Program-made: the position numbers and the translations under genes
The notes under the pieces: generated by a model
The model's input: the letters and a program-made list of their open reading frames with translations, nothing else
The model's database searches: none
What the model was told of the DNA's origin: nothing
Part shown: positions 1 to 8,342 of the stretch, piece by piece
How positions within the stretch are numbered: the stretch's first letter is position 1
How the letters are laid out: each line of letters begins with the position of its first letter
From: CAXBCP01 sp963974055
GTDB lineage: Bacteria; Pseudomonadota; Alphaproteobacteria; MPNO01; UBA830
DNA length: 64,000 nt
Direction: 5' to 3'
Assembly (NCBI GenBank): GCA_963974055.1
Contig: CAXBCP010000013.1
Span: 1 to 64,000 of the forward strand

Positions 1-3000
1 GTTTACGGCGAAGCCTTTATCCCGATCATGCGGAACGGCGAATTTATCGGGGCGATCGGCGTTTATGTCGATGTCTCGAAAATGGCGGCAAGCATCGAGT
101 ACAAGTCTCGCGTCATGTTGCTGTCGCTTGCGGCGGTCTTCAGTATCTTTTGTCTTGCGCTCGCCCTTGCCTACAGGCGCCAGTTAAAGGCCCGGCGCAT
201 CTATCTCGCCGCACTCGCCGAGCGCGAGGCCAAACACCGCCAACTCTTCGACTTCATTCCCTATCCGATATTCGTGCATGCCGAAGGCACCATAATTTAT
301 GCCAACATCGCGATGCTGCGCAAATTCGGCTACGAAAATGTTGACGATGTAGTTGGAATTAAGACCTGGGACCTCGTGCATGAAAGCCAGCGCGACCAGA
401 TCCGTAACAAGCGTATGCGGGAAACGGATCGCGGCGCATCGAACGCCCCCCGGGAATTTCATTTTCTGTGTCCGGACGGCTCGGAATTTGCCGGCGAAGC
501 GGCGGCGTCACCGTTCACCTGGAACGGCCAGAAAGCGGCAATTGTCGGCATTGTCGATCTGACCGACCGGAAACGGATGGAGAGCGCACTCCGGGACAGC
601 GAAAAGCGCTATATGTCCCTGCTTAATATCATGCCGGACGGCATCCGGGTGAACCGCGACGGATATGTCATCTATGCTAACGAGGCGGAGGCCAAGCTTC
701 TCGGCGCGGCATCGCCCGACGACCTGATCGGCCTCCCCGCAAATTTCACGCCGCCGGAAGAAAGCGAAAACGTTCAGGCGCGGCGGAATTTGCTCGCCCG
801 CAGAGAATTCGCCGACTGGCGGGAAACGTCGCGTGTCCGTCTCGACGGCAGAATCGTTCCGGTCGAAGCGGCAGCGATTCCGATCGACTGGGGCGGCGCC
901 CTCGCAAACCTGCATGTCACCCGCGATATCACCGAAAAGCGCGAAGCGATGCGCCGCCTGGAAGAAAGCCAGACCCGATACCAGCGGCTGATCGATGCGT
1001 CGCCCGACGCAATCCGCGTGCATGTCGACGGCGTCATCGTTTTCGCCAACGCGGCTGCCGCCGACATGCTCGGCATGGAGAATGCCGAAGACCTGATCGG
1101 GCGGGTCAGTATAGAGTTCAACCATCCTGACGACTTCGCGAAAATCGGGGAAGTACGCGCGAGCCTGGACAGGGGCGAGACGGTCGGCTGGCAGGAAATG
1201 CGCCGTATCCGTGTCGATGGATCGTCCGTCGAAGTGGAAGCGACGGCGTTGCTGATCGACTGGGACGGGAGAAAAGCCCATCTCGTCATAAACCGCGATA
1301 TCACGATCCGCCGGGCGGCGGAGCAACAGAACCTGCGGCTCGGCCGTATCGTCGACGCCTCATCGAATGAAATGTATCTGTTCGATGAAAAGACTCTCCT
1401 GTTCTCTCAGGTCAACCGCAGCGCCTGCGAAAACCTCGGCTATTCCAGTGACGAATTGAAAAAACTGAGCCCGCTGGACCTGATGCCGGAACACACCCCC
1501 GAAAGCTTCGATGCATTGCTCGAACCGCTGCGCTCGGACGCGCAAACATCGATCAAGTTCGAATCCATACATCGCCGGAAAAACGGGTCCTATTACGACG
1601 TCGCGGTCAATCTCCAGCTCATGCGTAACGAGAACACGCCCGCTTTCGCGGCGATCATCGAAGATATTACAGAACGCAAGCAGTTCGAGTTTTCACTGAA
1701 AATCGCAAAGGAAGAAGCGGAGGTCGCGGCAACCGCCGCCGAGAAAGCCAATCGTGCAAAGTCCGAGTTTCTCGCAACGATGAGCCATGAAATCCGGACG
1801 CCGATGAACGGCATTCTGGGCATGGCGAGCATCCTGCTCGACAGCGACATGAACGACGAACAACGCGACCAGGCAGAGGTCATTGCGACCTCGGGACAGG
1901 CGTTGCTGACAATCATCAACGACATACTCGACTTCTCCAAGCTGGAAGTCGGCAAACTGGATCTCGAATCCCTTCCGATGTCGCCCGCAGACACGTTCGA
2001 GAGCGCGGTCGATCTGATCGAAACCCTGGCCAACGACAAGGGACTGGAAATCGCCGTCTTTATCGCGCCCGAACTATACGGATCGTTCCTGGGCGATTCC
2101 GGCAGGTTGCGGCAGGTCCTGCTTAACCTCGCAACGAATGCCGTGAAGTTCACGCCCAGGGGCTCGGTCTCCGTGTCGGCAGACGTCGTCGAGATCGGCG
2201 AGGACAGCGCATCCCTCCGCCTCGAAGTTACGGATACAGGGATCGGTCTCAGCGCGGAATCCTGCGGCAAGCTGTTCGAAAAATTCGTGCAGGCCGACGC
2301 GTCGACCACACGGAAATTCGGGGGCACCGGGCTCGGCCTCGCGATCTGCAAACAGATCGTTGAGCTGATGGGCGGCAAAATCGGCGTCGACAGCGAAGAA
2401 GGCAAGGGAAGCACGTTCTGGTTCGAACTCGACCTGCCCCGTGCCGACGAAAAAGCACTCGTCCGCCCGCCGGCAGGCAAATCCGGCCATGCCCTGATCG
2501 CGAGCAAAACGGTGCTCAGCCGCACGTTCCTCACCCGGCAGATGGAAGCGTTCGGATATCGCGTAACCGCCACGGTCAGCAGCGAAACGACCGAGACGGC
2601 GCTTCATGAAGCGGCGGCAAACGGCACGACCTTCGACGCCGTTCTGATCGACCAGAGTATGGACAGGACGAACGGCGCACTGACCGGCAAATTGCTGTCT
2701 GACGCGCCCCATACGCGGGTCAGGCAACGTATCCTGGTGACCAACCGCGGCCTGTCCGGGCACGCCGCCAGACAGATGGCGCCCGATTTCGACTGCCATA
2801 TAAACAAACCGGTTCGCCCGAGCCGTTTGCTTGCCGCTGTGCAGGCATCCAGAGACGATCCTGCCGGATCGTCGGACCGGGCCAACACGCCAAGTGCCGC
2901 CTTGCCGGGCGGACGCACGCTCCAGATATTGCTGGCCGAAGACAACACCGTAAACCAGCAGGTTGCGATCGCTCTGCTGGCAAGGGCCGGCCATGAGGTC

Positions 3001-3402
3001 GACATTGCGAATGACGGCGTGGAAGCGCTGATGCTGGCGTCGCAGAAACAGTACGACGTCGTTCTGATGGATGTGCAGATGCCGAACATGAGCGGGATCG
3101 ACGCCACGCAGAAAATCCGCCGTCTTCCGGGACCGAACGCCGGCGTCCCGATTATCGCGTTAACGGCGAATGCCATGGTTGGCGACCGCGATTCCTATCT
3201 CGCCGCCGGCATGAACGACTATGTTTCGAAACCGATCGACCCGGGCCTGCTATCCGCCGCGCTTGCCCGGCAAAGCGGAAGCGAACCTGCCGATAAAACG
3301 CCTGCCCAGCCCACCCCTGCCACCCTCCCGGAGACGGAATTGGCCATTTCGGAACTGGACGACGTCCTGGCACAGATGGAATCGCTGCTCGATACCGACT
3401 GA
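1..3402 (+). CDS. Hybrid sensor histidine kinase with four PAS domains and two receiver domains (5' end outside window)
   Basis: The reading frame is open from base 1, so the N-terminal sensor region lies upstream. Counting residues from base 1: the end of a periplasmic Cache-like domain (1-37), a membrane helix (about 38-57), four PAS/PAC modules (about 79-195, 201-315, 324-440, 444-560), a coiled linker, a HisKA domain with the SHEIRTPMNG H-box (His596), and an ATPase domain with the N-box NLATNAVKFT, DTGIGL and GGTGLGL. A receiver-like domain follows (about 830-945) without the usual paired acidic residues after its first strand. A canonical receiver (about 974-1095) ends the protein, with the acidic AEDN pocket and Asp1024 in LMDVQMP. 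Membrane-bound phosphorelay kinase; signal and output unknown. PAS2 and PAS3 resemble each other and may be a duplication. A CBS protein follows 15 bases downstream. Confidence 0.95.
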   Translation, partial: VYGEAFIPIMRNGEFIGAIGVYVDVSKMAASIEYKSRVMLLSLAAVFSIFCLALALAYRRQLKARRIYLAALAEREAKHRQLFDFIPYPIFVHAEGTIIYANIAMLRKFGYENVDDVVGIKTWDLVHESQRDQIRNKRMRETDRGASNAPREFHFLCPDGSEFAGEAAASPFTWNGQKAAIVGIVDLTDRKRMESALRDSEKRYMSLLNIMPDGIRVNRDGYVIYANEAEAKLLGAASPDDLIGLPANFTPPEESENVQARRNLLARREFADWRETSRVRLDGRIVPVEAAAIPIDWGGALANLHVTRDITEKREAMRRLEESQTRYQRLIDASPDAIRVHVDGVIVFANAAAADMLGMENAEDLIGRVSIEFNHPDDFAKIGEVRASLDRGETVGWQEMRRIRVDGSSVEVEATALLIDWDGRKAHLVINRDITIRRAAEQQNLRLGRIVDASSNEMYLFDEKTLLFSQVNRSACENLGYSSDELKKLSPLDLMPEHTPESFDALLEPLRSDAQTSIKFESIHRRKNGSYYDVAVNLQLMRNENTPAFAAIIEDITERKQFEFSLKIAKEEAEVAATAAEKANRAKSEFLATMSHEIRTPMNGILGMASILLDSDMNDEQRDQAEVIATSGQALLTIINDILDFSKLEVGKLDLESLPMSPADTFESAVDLIETLANDKGLEIAVFIAPELYGSFLGDSGRLRQVLLNLATNAVKFTPRGSVSVSADVVEIGEDSASLRLEVTDTGIGLSAESCGKLFEKFVQADASTTRKFGGTGLGLAICKQIVELMGGKIGVDSEEGKGSTFWFELDLPRADEKALVRPPAGKSGHALIASKTVLSRTFLTRQMEAFGYRVTATVSSETTETALHEAAANGTTFDAVLIDQSMDRTNGALTGKLLSDAPHTRVRQRILVTNRGLSGHAARQMAPDFDCHINKPVRPSRLLAAVQASRDDPAGSSDRANTPSAALPGGRTLQILLAEDNTVNQQVAIALLARAGHEVDIANDGVEALMLASQKQYDVVLMDVQMPNMSGIDATQKIRRLPGPNAGVPIIALTANAMVGDRDSYLAAGMNDYVSKPIDPGLLSAALARQSGSEPADKTPAQPTPATLPETELAISELDDVLAQMESLLDTD

Positions 3403-3417
3403 CCGAAAGAACCTGCA

Positions 3418-3849
3418 TTGCTGATCCGCGATCTTCTGCAACACAAACCGAACGATCTGATAGACGTATCGCCCGACGACGATATCCGCCGGGCGGCGCG
3501 TCTCATGGTCGACAACGCGGTCAGCGTACTTATCGTGGAGACGGAGGACGGGGAACTCGCGGGTATTCTCACCGAACGCGACCTCGCGCGTTATTTCGCC
3601 GCCCACGGAAACGGGACGTCCGCCGCGGTCCGCGACGCCATGACTATCGACGTTATGACCTGCTCTGCCCAGCACCGGGTTGCCAAGATCGCGGCGGTAA
3701 TGTCCGAAAGCAATATCCGCCACCTGCCGGTTTTGACCAAAGGCAGGGTGGAGGCCGTCGTCAGCATCGGAGATATCGTCCAGTTCCACATGTCGCAACT
3801 GGAAGAAGAAAACCGTACGCTGCGCGACCTGGTCGCGGTACTCGACTGA
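3418..3849 (+). CDS. CBS-domain pair protein
   Basis: A 143-residue protein made almost wholly of two CBS motifs (about residues 8-60 and 73-128), which in this family fold together and usually sense adenosyl nucleotides. The motifs TERDLARYF and RHLPVL are typical of the stand-alone alphaproteobacterial type. The last 20 residues form a short acidic helix. The proposed start is TTG, because no ATG lies near the N-terminus and LIRDLL is the expected beginning; the ribosome site before it is weak. It lies 15 bases after the hybrid kinase and is probably co-transcribed, but no functional link is shown by the sequence. Confidence 0.88.
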   Translation: MLIRDLLQHKPNDLIDVSPDDDIRRAARLMVDNAVSVLIVETEDGELAGILTERDLARYFAAHGNGTSAAVRDAMTIDVMTCSAQHRVAKIAAVMSESNIRHLPVLTKGRVEAVVSIGDIVQFHMSQLEEENRTLRDLVAVLD

Positions 3850-3952
3850 ATCGGTTCTTCGCCGCACCCCAGACCGTATGCTAGAAACGGCACCGTTGTC
3901 TCAATAGCCGCGCGCCGCGCCGGGAATTTCAGCGGCGCCAGTCCGGGAATGT

Positions 3953-4675
3953 TTGTCTGTGGCCACCCTGATCGATGCACTGCGCGAAATCGTCATCGCC
4001 AACCGCATACTGGCGCATGAGGGCGTCGTGGATGCGTTCGGACATGTGAGCATGCGCCATCCCGACAATCCCGGACACTACCTGGTCGCACGGTCGCGCA
4101 GTCCCGAACTGGTGACCATGGACGATATCATGGAATTCACGCTGCAGGGGGACGTCGTCGGCGGCGACGACCGGAAACCCTATGCGGAACGTCACATTCA
4201 CGGCGGCATCTACGAGCGGCGCCCCGATGTCCTGTCCGTGGTCCATAACCATGCGCACGCGATCATCCCGTTCAGCATCACCCAAACGCCGCTGCGGCCC
4301 GTTATGCATGTCACCGGCGTCATCGGCGACCGGGTGCCGGTATGGGATATCGAGAATAAATTCGGCGGCACGTCCCTGCTTGTCACCAATATGGACCAGG
4401 CACGCGATCTGGCGGAAACGCTGGGCGACGAACGCGTCGTGCTGATGCGGGGACATGGCTGCGCCGTTGCCGCAGGCGGGATCAAGGAAGCGGTCCTTAC
4501 CGCTATCTATACCCAGGTAAACGCGGAGCTCCAGCTTCAGGCAATGCCGCTGGGCGACGTGAAGTATCTCAGCGCGGCAGAGATCGAACTTACCCCCGAA
4601 ACCCTTGTCGGGCCGCTGGCGATGGAACGGGCCTGGGAATATTTCGCACGCCGCGCAATGGGAGACGATTTCTGA
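3953..4675 (+). CDS. Class II aldolase/adducin family protein
   Basis: A 240-residue zinc-dependent class II aldolase fold. The HNHAHA motif (metal ligands about His98 and His100), the later MRGHG motif (about His168) and an upstream acidic residue near position 79 form the expected metal site of the fuculose-phosphate aldolase, ribulose-5-phosphate epimerase and adducin family. Substrate cannot be assigned; stand-alone members of this subgroup are mostly uncharacterised. The start is TTG at 3953 or GTG six bases later; both keep the whole domain. The next gene, a methyltransferase, lies close downstream on the same strand. Confidence 0.88.
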   Translation: MSVATLIDALREIVIANRILAHEGVVDAFGHVSMRHPDNPGHYLVARSRSPELVTMDDIMEFTLQGDVVGGDDRKPYAERHIHGGIYERRPDVLSVVHNHAHAIIPFSITQTPLRPVMHVTGVIGDRVPVWDIENKFGGTSLLVTNMDQARDLAETLGDERVVLMRGHGCAVAAGGIKEAVLTAIYTQVNAELQLQAMPLGDVKYLSAAEIELTPETLVGPLAMERAWEYFARRAMGDDF

Positions 4676-4767
4676 CCGGCGGCCCGCCACGGGCGCCGAC
4701 GACAGGTCGGGAATCCACTGAATTCGCCGCGCTGTCCTTCGCGCGTATCGACGAGGCGCCGGATGAA

Positions 4768-5334
4768 TTGTTTTACGGCATGCCGCGGCTGGTGACCCAT
4801 ATCGACGCGGATGCCTGCGCGGCCCTGGCGGCGTATTACGCCGGAATTCTGCGGAACGGGGATGCCATACTCGATCTGATGTCGAGCTGCGTGTCGCACC
4901 TTCCCGCGGCCCTGCAGCCGGGGCGCATGGTCGGAATCGGGATGAATACCACAGAACTCGCGGCCAACCCCCGGCTCGACGAATACGGCGTGCAGAACCT
5001 CAACCGGTCCCCCCGCCTGCCCTTTGAAGACGAGACCTTCGATGCCTGTCTGATTGCCGTCTCGGTCCAGTATCTGGTCGATCCCGTGCCCGTGTTCTCG
5101 GAAATCGGGCGGTGTCTCAAACCCGGGGGAATCGCCGCGGTTTCGTATTCCAACCGGATGTTTCCAACCAAAGCCGTCGCCGCCTGGCGGGAAACGGGCA
5201 ATGAAATGCACGGGGAACTTGTTGCGGGGTATTTCGGGCGCGCCGGAAAATTTGCCGACATCAATATTTCGGATATCTCGCCGCAACCCGGCCAGTCCGA
5301 CCCCCTGTTCGTCGTTTCCGCCGTCGTCGCCTGA
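4768..5334 (+). CDS. Class I SAM-dependent methyltransferase-like protein
   Basis: At least 188 residues. The sequence around LDLMSSCVSHLP occupies the place of the SAM-binding motif I, RLPFEDETFDACL is the usual post-II region, and CLKPGGIAAVSYSNR is motif III, as in methyltransferase domain 11 proteins. Substrate unknown. The start is uncertain: TTG at 4768 is the first ordinary start codon in this frame, but the frame is open back into the aldolase gene and the encoded residues upstream (ARIDEAPDE) look like a continuing N-terminus. CTG at 4672, overlapping the aldolase stop, or CTG at 4732 are alternatives. Probably translationally linked to the aldolase gene. Confidence 0.75.
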   Translation: MFYGMPRLVTHIDADACAALAAYYAGILRNGDAILDLMSSCVSHLPAALQPGRMVGIGMNTTELAANPRLDEYGVQNLNRSPRLPFEDETFDACLIAVSVQYLVDPVPVFSEIGRCLKPGGIAAVSYSNRMFPTKAVAAWRETGNEMHGELVAGYFGRAGKFADINISDISPQPGQSDPLFVVSAVVA

Positions 5335-5679
5335 CCGGAACTTTTACAGGATAATCACGGTCGAAACGAGAAGGGCGGCATAGGAAGCCAGGGCCCATAA
5401 TACTAAATTCGGGTTTGGCCTCGAAAGCGAAACCAATATTCCGCTGTATTTAAAACTACCCAACATAGATACTCTCATATTACACGTGAATTTACTCCCA
5501 TATATAATGTATGTATTACGATTATATTATTTTTATATGGCAGTACTGATGAATATTTTACTTATTTATTTCAAATTTTATAAATATTCCAGCCACCTTT
5601 CTTTTAAATCCATTAAGACATTTTTCAGCCGGCCGTGATCAGATAACGGATAGGAAGTTCTAGTCCCTGGAGTAAATTT
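5335..5679. other. AT-rich intergenic patch
   Basis: A 345-base stretch whose central part (about 5400-5620) is strikingly AT-rich beside the GC-rich surroundings, with runs of TATA-like and A/T tracts. It holds one plausible short reading frame on the minus strand, listed separately, and the promoter and ribosome site of the gene starting at 5680 (TGGAG, seven bases before the GTG). Such patches may be H-NS-type silenced DNA, a strong promoter region or recently acquired DNA; nothing here decides between them. Confidence 0.6.
5344..5466 (-). CDS. Possible 40-residue single-pass membrane peptide
   Basis: A 41-codon frame in the AT-rich patch. It begins with ATG five bases after a GAGAG ribosome-site-like sequence. 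The product has a short polar N-terminal half (LGSFKYSGI) and a continuous hydrophobic C-terminal helix (LVLWALASYAALLVSTVIIL) ending at the stop. That layout is common in small membrane proteins. It runs convergent with the upstream methyltransferase. There is no recognisable family, and chance occurrence cannot be excluded at this length. Confidence 0.3.
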   Translation of the reverse strand: MLGSFKYSGILVSLSRPNPNLVLWALASYAALLVSTVIIL

Positions 5680-6159
5680 GTGACGGACCTGTACGAACTC
5701 GCCAAACACTTTGTCTGCATGATTGTCGCAGCGACACTGTCCCTGACGGTGTCGGTAGTTGAATCGATGCTGCCCCGACGGCCCGAATGGGTCGAAAAAA
5801 CGGCTCTTCTTGCGGCCCAGTTCCAGGCCCTTTCCGACGGGGAAAACATGTCCCGCGCGGGCGGCCCGGAAGCGCCCGAGGCCGCCGGCGAAACGCAGGG
5901 TATCCCGCCGGTCGCGAACCTGCCGGTCGATCTGCAGGGGCTTGTAGACGGATATTCCAAACTGCTGGAGTTCACCCAGCATGTAAAAGTACGCGGCCTG
6001 ATGCTCGATCCGGAATTCTGCGAACGGGTCGAACGGGAATGGTCGGTCAAGACACTGCTGTCCTACATGATCACGGCGGAAAAATCGCTCAAGGAACAGG
6101 CGGCCGATGCCCATGACGAGGCGGCGAGCCTCCTGTCGGCCCGCAACGCAAACAATTAG
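5680..6159 (+). CDS. Uncharacterised protein with one N-terminal membrane segment
   Basis: A 159-residue protein I do not recognise. Residues about 9-29 are hydrophobic and could be a signal anchor; residues 50-80 are rich in Gly, Ala, Glu and Pro and probably disordered; the C-terminal half (about 85-150) is predicted largely helical and charged. Its start is GTG, supported by TGGAG seven bases upstream. Codon use is GC-rich like the neighbours, unlike the AT-rich patch just upstream. The heat-shock promoter of hsp20 begins less than 20 bases after its stop codon. Confidence 0.7.
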   Translation: MTDLYELAKHFVCMIVAATLSLTVSVVESMLPRRPEWVEKTALLAAQFQALSDGENMSRAGGPEAPEAAGETQGIPPVANLPVDLQGLVDGYSKLLEFTQHVKVRGLMLDPEFCERVEREWSVKTLLSYMITAEKSLKEQAADAHDEAASLLSARNANN

Positions 6160-6177
6160 AAAGCGCGAAAGCAACAC

Positions 6178-6206
6178 CTTGAAAATCGATGCAAAAAGCC
6201 ACATAT
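6178..6206 (+). promoter_or_regulatory. RpoH (sigma-32) type heat-shock promoter
   Basis: CTTGAAA at 6178-6184 and CCACATAT at 6199-6206, separated by 14 bases, match the sigma-32 consensus (CTTGAAA, spacer of 11-16 bases, CCCCATNT) at nearly every position. It stands about 70 bases upstream of the hsp20 start, as expected for a heat-shock gene. Confidence 0.75.
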
Positions 6207-6273
6207 CCTGGTTACCGGATGCCTGTGTAGGGTCCGGCACACATGATTACTCGCTCTCGTGAGGGGAATCGAT

Positions 6274-6744
6274 ATGGCTCGACTTTCGCTTTTCAACAGC
6301 CCGTTTCTGCTTGGCTTCGACGACATCGAACGCGCGCTCGACCGGGTTTCCAAGTCTTCGTCCGACGGCTACCCGCCTTACAATATCGAACGTGTCGGTG
6401 AAAACGACATCCGCATTTCGCTGGCAGTGGCCGGCTTCGCCAGAGACCAGCTTTCCGTGTCGGTGGAAGACACGCAGCTTGTCATCCGCGGCCGGCAGGT
6501 CGACGATCCCGATCGCGAGTTTCTCCACCGCGGTATTGCGGCACGGCAGTTTCAGCGGTCTTTCGTTCTCGCCGAAGGTATCGAAATCGTAGGCGCGGAC
6601 CTGGATAACGGGCTTTTGCATATCAATCTCAAACGCCCGGTGGTCGAAACGGAAACCCGTACGATCGAGATCAAGACATCCGGCGCATCACAGCGCCCGG
6701 ATCTCCGGTCGATCGACATCGAACCGGAAGAAAAGGCTTCCTGA
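6274..6744 (+). CDS. Small heat-shock protein, Hsp20 family
   Basis: A 156-residue ATP-independent holdase chaperone of the alpha-crystallin family. The alpha-crystallin domain spans about residues 33-125 (RISLAVAGFARDQLSVSVED through LDNGLLHINLKRP), preceded by the F-rich IbpA-like N-terminus (LFNSPFLLGFDDIERALDR). The terminal IEI motif that helps oligomer assembly appears around residues 130-133. The ATG at 6274, after GAGGGGA, is chosen over the in-frame GTG 15 bases earlier. A sigma-32 type promoter lies upstream, and a DUF1150 gene follows, a pairing usual in Alphaproteobacteria. Confidence 0.95.
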   Translation: MARLSLFNSPFLLGFDDIERALDRVSKSSSDGYPPYNIERVGENDIRISLAVAGFARDQLSVSVEDTQLVIRGRQVDDPDREFLHRGIAARQFQRSFVLAEGIEIVGADLDNGLLHINLKRPVVETETRTIEIKTSGASQRPDLRSIDIEPEEKAS

Positions 6745-6792
6745 ACGGAGCCCGAAACCAGATCAGTTCAAGTGGTGAAGTGGAGCAGTCAG

Positions 6793-7014
6793 ATGCAAAA
6801 CAGTGAAACGATACAGAGCCCGATGTCGGCAACCGATTTCGAGATGCTGGGTATGGACCATGTCGCCTATGTAAAGAAAATCACCGGCGGCGATTCGCCC
6901 CGGTTTGGCGTCTATGCGGCCAACGGTGCCGAGATCGCCCTGATGGAAGCCGATCGCGATGTGACGTTCGCAGCCGTGCGCCAGAACGATATGGAACCGG
7001 TCAGCGTTCACTAA
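6793..7014 (+). CDS. DUF1150 family protein
   Basis: A 73-residue protein with the family hallmarks: an N-terminal region about the aromatic ALxxLGMDHVAYVK-like stretch (here FEMLGMDHVAYVKK), then FGVYAANGAEIALM and a C-terminal MEPVSVH. The biochemical role is unknown, but the family is restricted largely to Alphaproteobacteria and commonly sits beside hsp20, which suggests a stress-related role. ATG at 6793 follows GGAG by a normal distance; an in-frame GTG at 6772 is less likely. It is 48 bases after hsp20 and probably in the same heat-shock transcript. Confidence 0.88.
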   Translation: MQNSETIQSPMSATDFEMLGMDHVAYVKKITGGDSPRFGVYAANGAEIALMEADRDVTFAAVRQNDMEPVSVH

Positions 7015-7092
7015 CAGCCGCCTGCCCGCGAATAACGGGCCGCTATCGCGAATAACATCCGGGAATTGCGGAAAAAAGCCCCTTTAGCGGCG

Positions 7093-7557
7093 CTAGGCCG
7101 CCCGGTTCTGGGGGTCTTTGGTCAGTAACGCGTATAATTTGTCCGAACTCGGCGCCGTTCTCAGCTTGTCGCAATGAAGGCTGTTGCGCAGAATTCTGGA
7201 AATGCGGGCCAATGCCTTCAAATGATCGGCGCCCGCCGATTCCGGCGCAAGCAGCAGAAACACCAGGTCCACCGGCGCGTTATCCACGGAATCGAATTCA
7301 ACCGGCGTATCGAGGCGGGCAAAACATCCGAACAGCTTTTCAAGCTCCGGCAGCTTGCCGTGCGGAATGGCGATACCGTCGCCGATTCCGGTCGTGCCCA
7401 GACGTTCGCGTTCCAGCAGCACGTCCAGTATCGCCCGTCCGGGAATACCGGTCTGTTCGGCCGCCATTCGTGCGAGTTCGTTCAGAGTCTGTTTCTTGCT
7501 TGTCACCTTGAGCGAGGTAACGACGGCATTTTCGCTGAGAATATCCTGGATTTCCAT
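7093..7557 (-). CDS. ptsN: Nitrogen-regulatory PTS protein IIA(Ntr)
   Basis: A 154-residue EIIA of the fructose/mannitol fold. The phosphorylatable His66 lies in GIAIPHGKLP, the signature of PtsN. The protein ends the phosphate chain PtsP, PtsO, PtsN and controls potassium uptake, carbon-nitrogen balance and cell-envelope stress in proteobacteria. It sits immediately downstream of hpf and rpoN in the same orientation, the standard alphaproteobacterial and enterobacterial arrangement, with 20 bases between hpf and ptsN. Confidence 0.96.
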   Translation of the reverse strand: MEIQDILSENAVVTSLKVTSKKQTLNELARMAAEQTGIPGRAILDVLLERERLGTTGIGDGIAIPHGKLPELEKLFGCFARLDTPVEFDSVDNAPVDLVFLLLAPESAGADHLKALARISRILRNSLHCDKLRTAPSSDKLYALLTKDPQNRAA

Positions 7558-7577
7558 GACCGGTCCCCCGCGCGCCC

Positions 7578-8198
7578 TCAGGCGGCGGCACCATCCGTCT
7601 CGGGGTCGACCCAGCCGATATTGCCGTCGCGGCGGCGATAAACGACGTTTACCCGGCGGTTCCCCGCATTCAGAAACACAAGCGCCGCCCGGTCGGAGAG
7701 GTCGAGCCGCATTACCGCTTCGCTGACGGACAGAATCTCGATTTCCGTCGTGGTTTCGGCAATGACGACAGGGTTGTCGCCCGATTCGGTCAAGCCGGTA
7801 TCGTCGTCGTTTTCTTCTACGTCATCGTCTAAGTCGGCGGGCTGTGCGATCACATAGCGCTGCGCGTTCAGCGGATTTTGCTTCGCCTCGGATTTTTCCT
7901 TGCGATTGTGGTCCCGCAGGCGGCGCTTGTAGCGCCGCAGGCGCTTGGCAATGCGCTCAAGGGCAAGGTCGAAGGCCAGATGCGCCGTGGCGGCCTCGCC
8001 ATGGGACTGAACCACGATTCCCCGCCCGGGATGGACGGAAATATCGATCCGCAATCCGTTGCCGGCCTTGGACACCGTCACGTTCGAATCGATGCCGCTG
8101 TCGAAATATTTGTCGACCACGTCATCCAGAAGTTCTTCGGCATAGGCGGGAAAGGCTTCGCCTATATCGACCTGTTTTCCTGAAACTGTAACCTGCAT
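7578..8198 (-). CDS. hpf: Ribosome hibernation-promoting factor, long form
   Basis: A 206-residue long-type HPF. The N-terminal domain (about 1-100) contains the ribosome-binding S30AE fold with basic helices (RIAKRLRRYKRRLRDHNRK). After an acidic linker (about 118-145) comes the C-terminal dimerisation domain (about 148-200, with SVSEAVMRLDLSDRAALVFLNA and VNVVYRRRDGNIGWVDPE), which links two 70S particles into 100S dimers in stationary phase. ATG at 8198 is chosen because a GGAGG motif stands ten bases upstream; an in-frame TTG at 8207 would overlap that region. It lies between rpoN and ptsN. Confidence 0.95.
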   Translation of the reverse strand: MQVTVSGKQVDIGEAFPAYAEELLDDVVDKYFDSGIDSNVTVSKAGNGLRIDISVHPGRGIVVQSHGEAATAHLAFDLALERIAKRLRRYKRRLRDHNRKEKSEAKQNPLNAQRYVIAQPADLDDDVEENDDDTGLTESGDNPVVIAETTTEIEILSVSEAVMRLDLSDRAALVFLNAGNRRVNVVYRRRDGNIGWVDPETDGAAA

Positions 8199-8342
8199 GC
8201 GCCACAATCCTCCGGGGATAAGGCCCCGGATACTATTGAAAATTTCCTGAAATCCCTTGTGCGGCGCGCCTCGCCGACATCCAAGGCCGCAGAAAATAGC
8301 ACTGCCGACAGGTTAGTCAACCGCAATGCTCAGATCAATCGG

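Noticed and set aside
5511..5642. A 43-codon hydrophobic plus-strand frame in the AT-rich patch
   Set aside because: No ribosome site, and its Tyr, Phe, Leu and Lys composition follows directly from AT-rich sequence.
7015..7092. GCCCG-CGAATAA-CGGGC hairpin between DUF1150 and ptsN
   Set aside because: Five-base stem with no T-run; too weak to call a terminator.
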